From positions 1-5,822 of the forward strand of contig JALFGI010000150.1 in NCBI GenBank assembly GCA_022777455.1: DNA of 5,822 nucleotides. Direction: 5' to 3'. The notes beneath the pieces are model-generated. The model saw only the letters and a list, made by a program, of their open reading frames with translations. It was not told the DNA's origin and searched no databases. Every line of letters starts with the position of its first letter. The first letter of the stretch is position 1. The stretch comes from Clostridiales bacterium. GTDB taxonomy: Bacteria > Bacillota_A > Clostridia > Oscillospirales > Oscillospiraceae. Of this stretch, positions 1 through 5,787 are shown in pieces. Both the position numbers and the translations under genes were made by a program.

Positions 1-1362
1 AAGCGCCACTACCAGTTCTGGTATTCCATCCTGGCCCTGCACAAGATCGGCGCCATTGCTATCCCCGCCACCAACCAGCTGCTGCAGCACGACTTTGAGT
101 ACCGCTTCCAGGCCGGCGGGGTGTCCGCCATCGTCTGCACCGCCGATGGGGATACCGCCCATCAGGTGGACCTGGCAGAGGCCGCTGTGGACATGAAGCT
201 CACCAAGATCCTGGTGGGCGGCAAGCGGGAGGGCTGGCACGACTTCGATAGCGAGTACAGCCTGTTCAGCCGCCGCTATGTCCGCACCGCTGATGCCCCC
301 TGCGGCGACGACCCCATGCTCATGTTCTTTACCTCCGGCACCACCGGCTATCCCAAGATCGCCGTCCATTCCTATAAGTACGCCCTGGGCCACTTCGTCA
401 CCGCCAAATACTGGCACTGGGTGGAAAAGGAAGGCCTGCACTTCACCATTTCCGAAACCGGCTGGGGCAAGGCCCTGTGGGGCAAGCTCTACGGCCAGTG
501 GCTGTGCGAGGGCGCCGTGTTTACCTACGACTTCGACCGCTTCGATGCGGAGAAGATTCTGCCCATGTTCGCCAAGTACAATATCACCACCTTCTGTGCG
601 CCGCCCACCATGTACCGGATGCTCATCAAGGAGGACCTGTCCCGGTTTGATCTTTCTTCCATCCACCACGCCACCACCGCCGGCGAGGCCCTGAACCCCG
701 AGGTCTACTACCAGTTTGAGAAGGCCACCGGCCTGCACATCGCCGAGGGCTTCGGCCAGACGGAAATGACCCTGGGCATCGCCAATCTGACGGGCGACAT
801 GATCAAGCCCGGCTCCATGGGCAAGCCCATTCCCGGCTACGGCATCGACATTCTGGATCTGGACGGCAAGCCGGTGGAAGACGGCGTGTCCGGCGAGATC
901 GTTATCAAGGCGGACCCCAATGGAGAGAAGCCCTGCGGCATCTTCCTGGGCTACTACAACGACGAAGAGCGCACCACCGCCGTGTGGCATGACGGTTACT
1001 ATCACACCGGCGACGTGGCCTGGCGGGATGAGGACGGCTACTTCTGGTATGTGGGCCGTGCGGACGATGTGATCAAGTCCTCCGGCTACCGCATTGGACC
1101 CTTCGAAATCGAAAACGTCATCATGGAGCTGCCCTATGTACTGGAATGCGGCGTCAGCGCCGCCCCGGACGAGGTTCGCGGCCAGGTGGTCAAGGCCAGC
1201 ATCGTGCTGGTGAAGGGCACCGAAGGCTCCGACGCGCTGAAGAAGGAAATCCAGGACTATGTGAAAAAGCACACCGCGCCTTATAAGTATCCCCGCATTG
1301 TGGAATTCCGGGACGAGCTGCCCAAGACCATCAGCGGTAAGATCATGAGAAATAAGCTGTAA
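1..1362 (+). CDS. AMP-forming acyl-CoA synthetase, MACS type (5' end outside window)
   Basis: Activates a carboxylic acid to acyl-CoA through an acyl-adenylate (ATP to AMP + PPi), expected in the cytosol. The frame is open from base 1, so the gene starts upstream; 453 residues are visible. MACS enzymes are usually about 550 residues, so roughly 100 are missing. Visible motifs in order (residues counted from base 1): P-loop TSGTTG at 111-116, GFGQTE at 250-255, YHTGD at 334-338, GRADDVIKSSGYRIGPFEIE as the hinge region, and PKTISGKIM near the C-terminus with the catalytic lysine at codon 1339-1341. The segment ISETGWGKALWGKLYGQW resembles the MACS signature rather than that of acetyl-CoA synthetases. 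The acid substrate cannot be read from sequence; a short, medium or branched acid is plausible given the oxidoreductase downstream. A repeat-filled gap of 247 bases separates it from the next gene, so co-transcription is uncertain. The GTG at 121 lies inside the domain and is not the start. Confidence 0.9.
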   Translation, partial: KRHYQFWYSILALHKIGAIAIPATNQLLQHDFEYRFQAGGVSAIVCTADGDTAHQVDLAEAAVDMKLTKILVGGKREGWHDFDSEYSLFSRRYVRTADAPCGDDPMLMFFTSGTTGYPKIAVHSYKYALGHFVTAKYWHWVEKEGLHFTISETGWGKALWGKLYGQWLCEGAVFTYDFDRFDAEKILPMFAKYNITTFCAPPTMYRMLIKEDLSRFDLSSIHHATTAGEALNPEVYYQFEKATGLHIAEGFGQTEMTLGIANLTGDMIKPGSMGKPIPGYGIDILDLDGKPVEDGVSGEIVIKADPNGEKPCGIFLGYYNDEERTTAVWHDGYYHTGDVAWRDEDGYFWYVGRADDVIKSSGYRIGPFEIENVIMELPYVLECGVSAAPDEVRGQVVKASIVLVKGTEGSDALKKEIQDYVKKHTAPYKYPRIVEFRDELPKTISGKIMRNKL

Positions 1363-1376
1363 TATTTGCACACCAA

Positions 1377-1524
1377 CTGTAGGGGAGGCTATCAGCCTCC
1401 CGCCAGGTAATGTGACTGAGTGTTTGGTTGAATGGTACAAATGTAGGAAACAGGTACGAATTCGCCTGATATTTCTGCATTTTCGGCCTTGTGCTGCGCG
1501 GGAGGCTACGAGCCTCCCCTACAG
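1377..1524. repeat. MITE-like element with 27-bp terminal inverted repeats, each end a hairpin
   Basis: The left end (1377-1403) and right end (1498-1524) are reverse complements at 24 of 27 positions. The outer 14 bases (CTGTAGGGGAGGCT / AGCCTCCCCTACAG) match perfectly, as do the inner 10; only the central three bases differ. Each end also folds by itself: GGGAGGCT (1383-1390) pairs with AGCCTCCC (1394-1401), and the same 8-bp stem recurs at 1500-1507/1511-1518, both with 3-base loops. The 94-base interior has no ORF. No clear target-site duplication flanks it. Neither hairpin is followed by a T-run, so they do not look like intrinsic terminators. Similar GGGAGGCT palindromes are, from memory, common between genes in gut Oscillospiraceae. 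Whether it is mobile, or acts on mRNA ends, is unknown. Confidence 0.75.
1412..1441 (+). promoter_or_regulatory. Weak candidate promoter inside the repeat element
   Basis: GTGACT (1412-1417) and TACAAA (1436-1441) are separated by 18 bases and preceded by TGG, an extended -10 pattern (TGn). Each hexamer matches the sigma-A consensus at only four of six positions. It would lie about 170 bases upstream of the operon that begins near 1610. No better -35/-10 pair was found closer to that gene, but matches of this quality occur by chance, so this is a weak call. Confidence 0.15.
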
Positions 1525-1601
1525 TGGCTGGGCGGAAACCGGAACCCGGTTCTATTCAACCCACCGCTAGTTCCAATTTACAAACAACACGATACACAAT
1601 G

Positions 1602-1607
1602 AGGAGG
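1602..1607 (+). promoter_or_regulatory. Ribosome binding site AGGAGG with ambiguous start
   Basis: A full AGGAGG lies only 2 bases before the ATG at 1610 but 8 bases before an in-frame TTG at 1616 (the third codon). Normal spacing therefore favours TTG. The ATG can be rescued only if pairing is limited to the upstream GAGG (1601-1604, 5-base gap). The two choices differ by two residues and do not affect any domain. Confidence 0.6.
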
Positions 1608-1609
1608 CA

Positions 1610-2299
1610 ATGCCTTTGGATTACAAACGCCTGACCCTGTTTGCCGGGCACTACGGCAGCGGAAAAACCAATATCGCCCTGAACTATGCCCGGTATCTTC
1701 GGCGGAAGGGCCTGGCCGTGACCGTGGCGGACCTGGACATTGTGAACCCCTATTTCCGCACCAAGGACAGCGAAGCGGCACTGGCGGAGGAGGGAATCGG
1801 ACTGATTGTTTCCGAATTTGCCAATTCCAATGTGGATTTGCCTGCCATGCCGAAAGAGACGTACGGCCTGGTCAGTGACCCGGCCACCTACGGCGTGCTG
1901 GACATCGGCGGCGACGATCGGGGCGCCCTGGCCCTGGGCCGGTATACCCCGGCCATCAAAGCCGAGGGAAATTACGAAATGCTCTTTGTGGTGAACCGCT
2001 CCCGGCCCCTGACCCGCACCGTGGCGGATACTCTGGAGGTGATGGGGGAAATCCAGGAAGCCTGTGACCTTCCCTTTACCGCCATCGTGAACAATACCAA
2101 CCTGGGCCTGCAGACCAAAGCAGAGGATGTGCTTGCCAGCATGGACTACGCTCAGGAGCTCTCCCGGGTGACGGGGCTGCCCTTGAAAATGACCTGTGCG
2201 GCGGAGCACCTGTGCCGGTCATTGGAAGGAAAAATTCCAAATTTGTTCCCACTTTCCCTTCAGAAACTCTATTATATGATTGATTCGGAGGTATTTTAA
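1610..2299 (+). CDS. P-loop NTPase of unknown role, first gene of the oxidoreductase operon
   Basis: A 229-residue cytosolic NTPase with a classical Walker A, GHYGSGKT, at residues 13-20. It lacks the extra lysine of the deviant MinD/ParA loop. DLDIVNPYFRTK follows at 41-52, and YGVLDIGGDDRGA (94-106) is the likely Walker B strand with D98. FVVNRSRPL (126-134) and IVNNTNLG (159-166) resemble the base-recognition strands of the CobB/CobQ/MinD-like SIMIBI group. There is no signal peptide or membrane segment. It lacks the CxxC of ApbC/Nbp35 iron-sulfur carriers; its cysteines are C152, C196 and C202. The stop overlaps the ferredoxin start by one base (TAATG), so coupled translation is likely. 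Its position suggests a role in maturation or cofactor loading of the oxidoreductase, but that is inference from context only. The start is ATG 1610 or, by ribosome-site spacing, TTG 1616. Confidence 0.85.
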   Translation: MPLDYKRLTLFAGHYGSGKTNIALNYARYLRRKGLAVTVADLDIVNPYFRTKDSEAALAEEGIGLIVSEFANSNVDLPAMPKETYGLVSDPATYGVLDIGGDDRGALALGRYTPAIKAEGNYEMLFVVNRSRPLTRTVADTLEVMGEIQEACDLPFTAIVNNTNLGLQTKAEDVLASMDYAQELSRVTGLPLKMTCAAEHLCRSLEGKIPNLFPLSLQKLYYMIDSEVF

Positions 2300-2505
2300 T
2301 GGCAAAACTGACCTTTAACGAAGAGCTCTGCAAGGGCTGCGGCCTGTGCGTCAATGCCTGTCCCAAAGGGTTGCTGGCCCTGTCCCAGGGACGGCTGAAC
2401 CAGAAGGGGCATACCCCTGTGGAGCTGACCAAGCCGGAGGAGTGCGTTGGCTGCGCCTCCTGCGCCATCATGTGCCCGGATTGCGTCATCACCGTGGAAC
2501 GCTGA
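2299..2505 (+). CDS. 2-oxoacid:ferredoxin oxidoreductase, delta (2x[4Fe-4S] ferredoxin) subunit
   Basis: A 68-residue bacterial-type ferredoxin expected to pass electrons from the TPP site of the oxidoreductase to soluble ferredoxin. Two complete CxxCxxCxxxCP motifs are visible: C11, C14, C17, C21-P and C49, C52, C55, C59-P, enough for two [4Fe-4S] clusters. The length fits stand-alone delta subunits (VorC/KorD/PorD type). An extra cysteine, C62, follows the second motif (CPDC). The ATG at 2299 overlaps the previous stop by one base and has GGAGGT at 2287-2292, six bases upstream. The alpha subunit begins 15 bases after its stop. Adjacency to alpha, beta and gamma makes it a subunit of this complex rather than a free ferredoxin. 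Confidence 0.93.
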   Translation: MAKLTFNEELCKGCGLCVNACPKGLLALSQGRLNQKGHTPVELTKPEECVGCASCAIMCPDCVITVER

Positions 2506-2520
2506 GAAAGGAAGTGCCCC

Positions 2521-3585
2521 ATGCAGGAAAAAACACTGATGAAAGGCAATGAAGCTATTGCCGAAGCTGCCATCCTGGCAGGCTGCCGTCATTATTTCGG
2601 CTATCCCATCACCCCTCAGACCGAGGTTGCCGCCTACATGGCCAAGAAGATGCCCAAAATCGGCGGCACCTTCTTGCAGGCGGAGAGCGAAATTGCCGCC
2701 ATTAACATGGTCTACGGCGTGGCTGCCACCGGCAAGCTGGCCATGACCTCCTCTTCCAGCCCCGGAATCGCGCTGAAGGCCGAGGGCATCTCCTATCTCG
2801 CCGGTGCGGACCTGCCTGCCCTGATCGTCAACGTTCAGCGTGGCGGTCCGGGCCTCGGCGGCATTCAGCCCTCCCAGTCCGACTATTTCCTGGCCACCCG
2901 GGGCCCCGGCCACGGCGATTTCCATGTGCTGGTGCTGGCTCCCGCCTCCGTGCAGGAGATGGCCGATCTCACCGGCAAGGCCTTTGAGCTGGCCATGAAG
3001 TACCGGATGCCTGCCATGCTCCTGGCCGACGGCACCATGGGCCAGATGATGGAGCCGGTGGTGCTCCCCGAGCCCAAGGACATCTCCACCCAGCCTCCCG
3101 CCTGGGCCACCGTGGGTACGGAAGGCAAGCGGTTCCACAATGTGGTGAACTCTCTGTACTTAAACCCTCAGGAGCTGGAGCGCACCAATTTTGAGCGATT
3201 TGAACGCTACGCCGCCGCGGAGCGGGACGAGACCATGTGGGAGGAATTTATGATGGAGGACGCGGAAATCTGCGTGGTCTCCTGCGGCATCACCGCCCGT
3301 GTCTCCCGCAACGCCATTGTGGAAGCCAGAAAGCGGGGCATCAAGGTGGGCATGATTCGGCCCATCACCCTCTGGCCCTTCCCCAAGAAGCCTCTGATGG
3401 CTGCCGCCGAGAAGGTCAAATCTTTCCTGTGCGTGGAGCTGAACATGGGCCAGATGAAAGAAGATGTGGAGCTGGCCATCCGTTGCAAGAAACCCGTAGA
3501 CCTGTGCTGCCGGGTGGGCGGCATGATCCCGTCCCCGGATGAAGTGCTGGCCAAGATCCTCAAGGCCAATGAACAGGGAGGTTGA
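2521..3585 (+). CDS. vorB: 2-oxoacid:ferredoxin oxidoreductase, alpha subunit (VorB-like)
   Basis: The 354-residue alpha subunit of a four-subunit enzyme that converts 2-oxoacid + CoA + oxidised ferredoxin to acyl-CoA + CO2 + reduced ferredoxin. The N-terminal pyrimidine-binding domain carries [12 protein letters not shown] (6-17), GYPITPQTE (27-35), [14 protein letters not shown] (53-66), which holds the conserved glutamates expected near the thiamine ring, and [11 protein letters not shown] (76-86). A transketolase C-terminal-like domain covers about residues 240-350, with [15 protein letters not shown] and [11 protein letters not shown]. Length and motifs match proteins annotated as 3-methyl-2-oxobutanoate (2-ketoisovalerate) dehydrogenase VorB. 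Close relatives (KorA) use 2-oxoglutarate, so the substrate is not proven. ATG 2521 has AGGAAG at 2509-2514. Its TGA at 3583-3585 ends five bases before the beta start. Confidence 0.93.
   Translation: MQEKTLMKGNEAIAEAAILAGCRHYFGYPITPQTEVAAYMAKKMPKIGGTFLQAESEIAAINMVYGVAATGKLAMTSSSSPGIALKAEGISYLAGADLPALIVNVQRGGPGLGGIQPSQSDYFLATRGPGHGDFHVLVLAPASVQEMADLTGKAFELAMKYRMPAMLLADGTMGQMMEPVVLPEPKDISTQPPAWATVGTEGKRFHNVVNSLYLNPQELERTNFERFERYAAAERDETMWEEFMMEDAEICVVSCGITARVSRNAIVEARKRGIKVGMIRPITLWPFPKKPLMAAAEKVKSFLCVELNMGQMKEDVELAIRCKKPVDLCCRVGGMIPSPDEVLAKILKANEQGG
3576..3581 (+). promoter_or_regulatory. Ribosome binding site that sets the beta-subunit start at ATG 3591
   Basis: GGGAGG, extending to GGAGGT at 3577-3582, lies inside the last codons of the alpha gene. 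It is 8-9 bases before ATG 3591 but directly abuts the in-frame TTG at 3582, which would leave no spacer. ATG 3591 is therefore the start. Confidence 0.8.
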
Positions 3586-3590
3586 GCCAT

Positions 3591-4334
3591 ATGGTCGTAT
3601 TTGAAAAACCCAAAGCCCTCACCGACAAGGTGTTCCATTACTGCCCCGGCTGCACCCATGGCATCATCCACCGGCTGGTGGCCGAAGCAATCGACGAGCT
3701 GGGCATCGAAGGTCAGACCGTGGGCGTGGCTCCCGTTGGCTGCGCCGTTATGGCCTATGACTATTTCGCCTGCGACATGATCGAAGCCGCCCATGGCCGG
3801 GCTCCCGCCATCGCCACCGGCGTGAAGCGGTCCATGCCCGACAAGGTGGTATTCACCTACCAGGGCGACGGTGACCTGGCCTCCATCGGCATGTGCGAAA
3901 CCGTGAGCACCGCCGCCCGGGGGGAGAACATCACCATCATCTTTGTGAACAATGCCATTTACGGCATGACCGGCGGCCAGATGGCCCCCACCTCCCTGAT
4001 TGGGCAGGTGACGCAGACCTCTCCCTACGGTCGTGATCCCAAGACCCAGGGTTACCCCATCCGGGTGTGTGAGCTGCTGGCTACCCTGGACGCGCCGGCG
4101 TACTTGGAGCGGGTCACCGTGAACAACGTCAAGAACGTGCGCAACGCCAAAAAGGCCATCAAGAAGGCCTTCCAGAACCAGATCGAGGGCAAGGGCTTCT
4201 CTCTTGTTGAGGTGGTCTCCGCCTGTCCCACCAACTGGGGCATGACTCCCCAGAAGGCTCTGGAATGGATTGACGAGAAGATGCTGCCCCAGTATCCCCT
4301 GGGCTGCTACCGGGACAAGGATCGGGAGGTATGA
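3591..4334 (+). CDS. 2-oxoacid:ferredoxin oxidoreductase, beta subunit (TPP-binding)
   Basis: The 247-residue thiamine pyrophosphate-binding subunit that completes the active site with alpha. The TPP/Mg motif is GDGD at 92-95 followed by [12 protein letters not shown] (119-130), the usual GDG-x(~25)-NN pattern. HGRAP (68-72) is the conserved loop of this family. Cysteines in CPGC (18, 21), PVGC (51) and SACPT (212) sit where KOR/PFOR-type beta subunits hold their proximal [4Fe-4S] cluster, so all four ligands seem present. Beta is separate from gamma here, unlike the fused archaeal VorA. The start at ATG 3591 was chosen over the in-frame TTG at 3582 because of ribosome-site spacing. The stop overlaps the upstream ATG (4331) of the gamma frame. 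Confidence 0.93.
   Translation: MVVFEKPKALTDKVFHYCPGCTHGIIHRLVAEAIDELGIEGQTVGVAPVGCAVMAYDYFACDMIEAAHGRAPAIATGVKRSMPDKVVFTYQGDGDLASIGMCETVSTAARGENITIIFVNNAIYGMTGGQMAPTSLIGQVTQTSPYGRDPKTQGYPIRVCELLATLDAPAYLERVTVNNVKNVRNAKKAIKKAFQNQIEGKGFSLVEVVSACPTNWGMTPQKALEWIDEKMLPQYPLGCYRDKDREV
4324..4329 (+). promoter_or_regulatory. Ribosome binding site that sets the gamma-subunit start at ATG 4337
   Basis: GGGAGG (GGGAGGT to 4330) is 7 bases before ATG 4337 but only 1 base before the in-frame ATG at 4331. The second ATG is therefore the better start, and the apparent ATGA overlap with the beta gene is probably not used. Confidence 0.75.
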
Positions 4335-4336
4335 GC

Positions 4337-4873
4337 ATGGAATATCAGATCGTGATTGCCGGCTTCGGCGGACAGGGCCTTCTGTTCTCCGGCAAGGTGC
4401 TGGCCTATGCGGCATTGATGGAGCAGCGGGAGCTGAGCTGGCTGCCCTCTTACGGCCCGGAAATGCGTGGCGGCACCGCCAACTGCAACGTGATCATCAG
4501 CGACAATCCCGTGGGCTCTCCCATCGTCCAGAACCCCAATGTGCTGATGGTGATGAACACGCCGTCTCTGGATAAATACGAAAAGACCGTGGTGCCCGGG
4601 GGCAAGGTGTTCGTAGACTCCTCCCTGGTTTCCCGGAAGCTGGAGCGTACCGACGTGGACGTGTACTACATCCCCGCCACCAAGATGGCCGGCGACATGG
4701 GCATCCCCACCTTGGCCAACATGATTCTGCTGGGAGCCATCGTCAAAGCCACCGGCTGCGTGGGAGACGAGGCGGTGCTGGCAGGTCTCCGAAAGATCGT
4801 CTCTGCCAAGCACGCTGATCTGCTGGATGCCAACCTGGCAGCCATGCAGGCGGGAAAGGATTACATTGCATGA
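4337..4873 (+). CDS. 2-oxoacid:ferredoxin oxidoreductase, gamma subunit
   Basis: The 178-residue gamma subunit of the same complex (pyruvate/ketoisovalerate oxidoreductase catalytic domain), which is thought to help form the CoA-binding face. Signature motifs are IAGFGGQGLLFSGKVLA (7-23) and PSYGPEMRGGTANCNVIIS (37-55), followed by NPNVLMVMNTPSLDKYE, typical of KorC/PorC/VorG proteins. Length matches the family (about 175-190). The start at ATG 4337 rests on ribosome-site spacing; ATG 4331 would add two residues (MS). The stop overlaps the amidase ATG (ATGA at 4870-4873), so translation of the two is probably coupled. Confidence 0.92.
   Translation: MEYQIVIAGFGGQGLLFSGKVLAYAALMEQRELSWLPSYGPEMRGGTANCNVIISDNPVGSPIVQNPNVLMVMNTPSLDKYEKTVVPGGKVFVDSSLVSRKLERTDVDVYYIPATKMAGDMGIPTLANMILLGAIVKATGCVGDEAVLAGLRKIVSAKHADLLDANLAAMQAGKDYIA
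4855..4860 (+). promoter_or_regulatory. Ribosome binding site of the amidase gene, inside the gamma gene
   Basis: AAAGGA lies within the last codons of the gamma gene, 9 bases before ATG 4870. It is weaker than the GGAGG sites of the subunit genes, which would fit reliance on translational coupling through the ATGA overlap. Confidence 0.5.
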
Positions 4874-5649
4874 AAGTAAGCTGCATTCAGATGGATGTGC
4901 AGCTGGGCCGGCCGGAGGAAAACCACGCAAGAGCGGAGCGGCTCATTCGTCAGGCCGCGAAGGAGCAGCCGGATGTGATTCTGCTGCCGGAGCTGTGGGA
5001 CGTGGGCTTCTTCCCCAAGGAGAATCTGAAGGAGCTGGCTGATCCGGACTGCACCCGGGTCATTGCCCACATGGGCGCGCTTGCCAAGGAGCTGGGCATC
5101 AACATCGTGGCGGGCTCCGTGGCCTGCCTCCGGGGGAATGCGGTTTACAACACCGCCTGTGTCTTTGACCGGGCAGGAACGCTGATCGCCCAGTACGACA
5201 AGACCCACCTGTTTTCTCCCATGGGGGAGGATGACTATTTCGCCAAGGGGGACCATATCTGCTGGTTCCAAATGGACGGCCATGATGTGGGAATTCTCAT
5301 CTGCTATGACATCCGCTTCCCGGAGCTGACCCGGGCCATGACCGTGCCGGGGCTGGAACTGCTCTTCATGGTGTCTCAGTGGCCGGACGCGCGCATTCCC
5401 CATTTGCAGGTGCTCACCCAGGCCCGGGCCATTGAAAATCAGATGTACCTGGCCTGCTGCAATGCCTGCGGCAAAGCGGGGGATACCCAATACGGTGGCA
5501 ATTCCTCTGTCATCGACCCCTGGGGCCAGGTGCTGGCCCGGGCCGGGGCAGGGGAGGAAATCATCACCGCCCAGTGTGATTTCCAGGTCAACGCCAAAAT
5601 CCGCACCTCCATGCACATCTTTGCCGACAGAAGACCGGATTTGTATTAG
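4870..5649 (+). CDS. Carbon-nitrogen hydrolase (nitrilase superfamily), omega-amidase-like
   Basis: A 259-residue cytosolic thiol hydrolase acting on an amide C-N bond. The Glu-Lys-Cys triad is complete: E41 in LLPELW, K111 in YDKTHLF, and C145 in ILICYDIRFPEL. The second conserved glutamate is at E120 (MGEDDYF). Length fits stand-alone nitrilase-superfamily amidases (about 250-280), and the ICYDIRFPEL segment resembles omega-amidases (Nit2/YafV), which hydrolyse 2-oxoglutaramate or 2-oxosuccinamate to 2-oxoacids plus ammonia. Other branches with similar motifs (N-carbamoyl hydrolases, deaminated-glutathione amidase Nit1) cannot be excluded. It overlaps the gamma gene by ATGA and closes the operon; release of a 2-oxoacid next to a 2-oxoacid oxidoreductase is an appealing but unproven link. 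It ends with TAG, followed by repeats and no clear terminator. Confidence 0.88.
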   Translation: MKVSCIQMDVQLGRPEENHARAERLIRQAAKEQPDVILLPELWDVGFFPKENLKELADPDCTRVIAHMGALAKELGINIVAGSVACLRGNAVYNTACVFDRAGTLIAQYDKTHLFSPMGEDDYFAKGDHICWFQMDGHDVGILICYDIRFPELTRAMTVPGLELLFMVSQWPDARIPHLQVLTQARAIENQMYLACCNACGKAGDTQYGGNSSVIDPWGQVLARAGAGEEIITAQCDFQVNAKIRTSMHIFADRRPDLY

Positions 5650-5691
5650 GATACAGTAAATTGGTATTTTGCGACCGGAACCGACGTACCT

Positions 5692-5748
5692 CTTGGCTCC
5701 CCCTCTGGGGGAGCTGGCTGCCCCGAAAGGGGCGCCCCTGAGAGGGCC
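5692..5748. repeat. Palindromic intergenic repeat, copy A (double hairpin)
   Basis: Two perfect hairpins lie side by side: GCTCCCCC (5696-5703) with GGGGGAGC (5707-5714) around a TCT loop, and GCCCC (5720-5724) with GGGGC (5729-5733) around a GAAA tetraloop. Alternatively CCCTCT (5701-5706) can pair with AGAGGG (5741-5746), enclosing the second hairpin. The frame GAGCTG...CTGAGAGGG is shared, in inverted orientation, with copy B at 5788. No T-run follows, so this is not a canonical intrinsic terminator, though it may protect the 3' end of the operon mRNA. The wording (CTCCCCCTCTGGGGGAGCTGG) is, from memory, a common intergenic repeat in gut clostridia. Confidence 0.7.
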
Positions 5749-5787
5749 AATGTAGTGGTTTTCTGTCACCATTATCTTACTTCGGTA

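Noticed and set aside
1383..1401. Hairpin after the ligase gene as an intrinsic terminator
   Set aside because: The stem is GC-rich but the following bases (GCCAGGTAATG) contain no T-run, and the same hairpin recurs as an inverted repeat end.
1537..1551. Hairpin AACCGG/CCGGTT with an AAC loop as a regulatory element
   Set aside because: Only a 6-bp stem with no partner structure or recognisable riboswitch or T-box feature; it could easily be chance.
1599..1634. Short leader ORF beginning at the ATG overlapping the ribosome site (11 codons)
   Set aside because: It has no ribosome site of its own and begins within the AGGAGG region of the NTPase gene; no attenuation structure is visible.
1556..2209. 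Minus-strand open frame (217 residues) opposite the NTPase gene
   Set aside because: Antisense to a gene with Walker A and an excellent ribosome site; composition is that of a shadow frame.
2296..3138. Long minus-strand open frame (280 residues) opposite the alpha gene
   Set aside because: It lies antisense to a clear VorB-like gene, is rich in Gly/His/Ala as expected for the reverse of GC-rich coding DNA, and shows no family motif.
3207..4415. Long minus-strand open frame (402 residues) across the alpha, beta and gamma genes
   Set aside because: It overlaps three well-supported genes and has low-complexity Gly/His-rich composition; it is open only because of GC bias.
4861..5772. Minus-strand open frame (303 residues) opposite the amidase gene
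   Set aside because: The plus strand holds a complete nitrilase-superfamily protein with its catalytic triad; the reverse frame has no recognisable domain.
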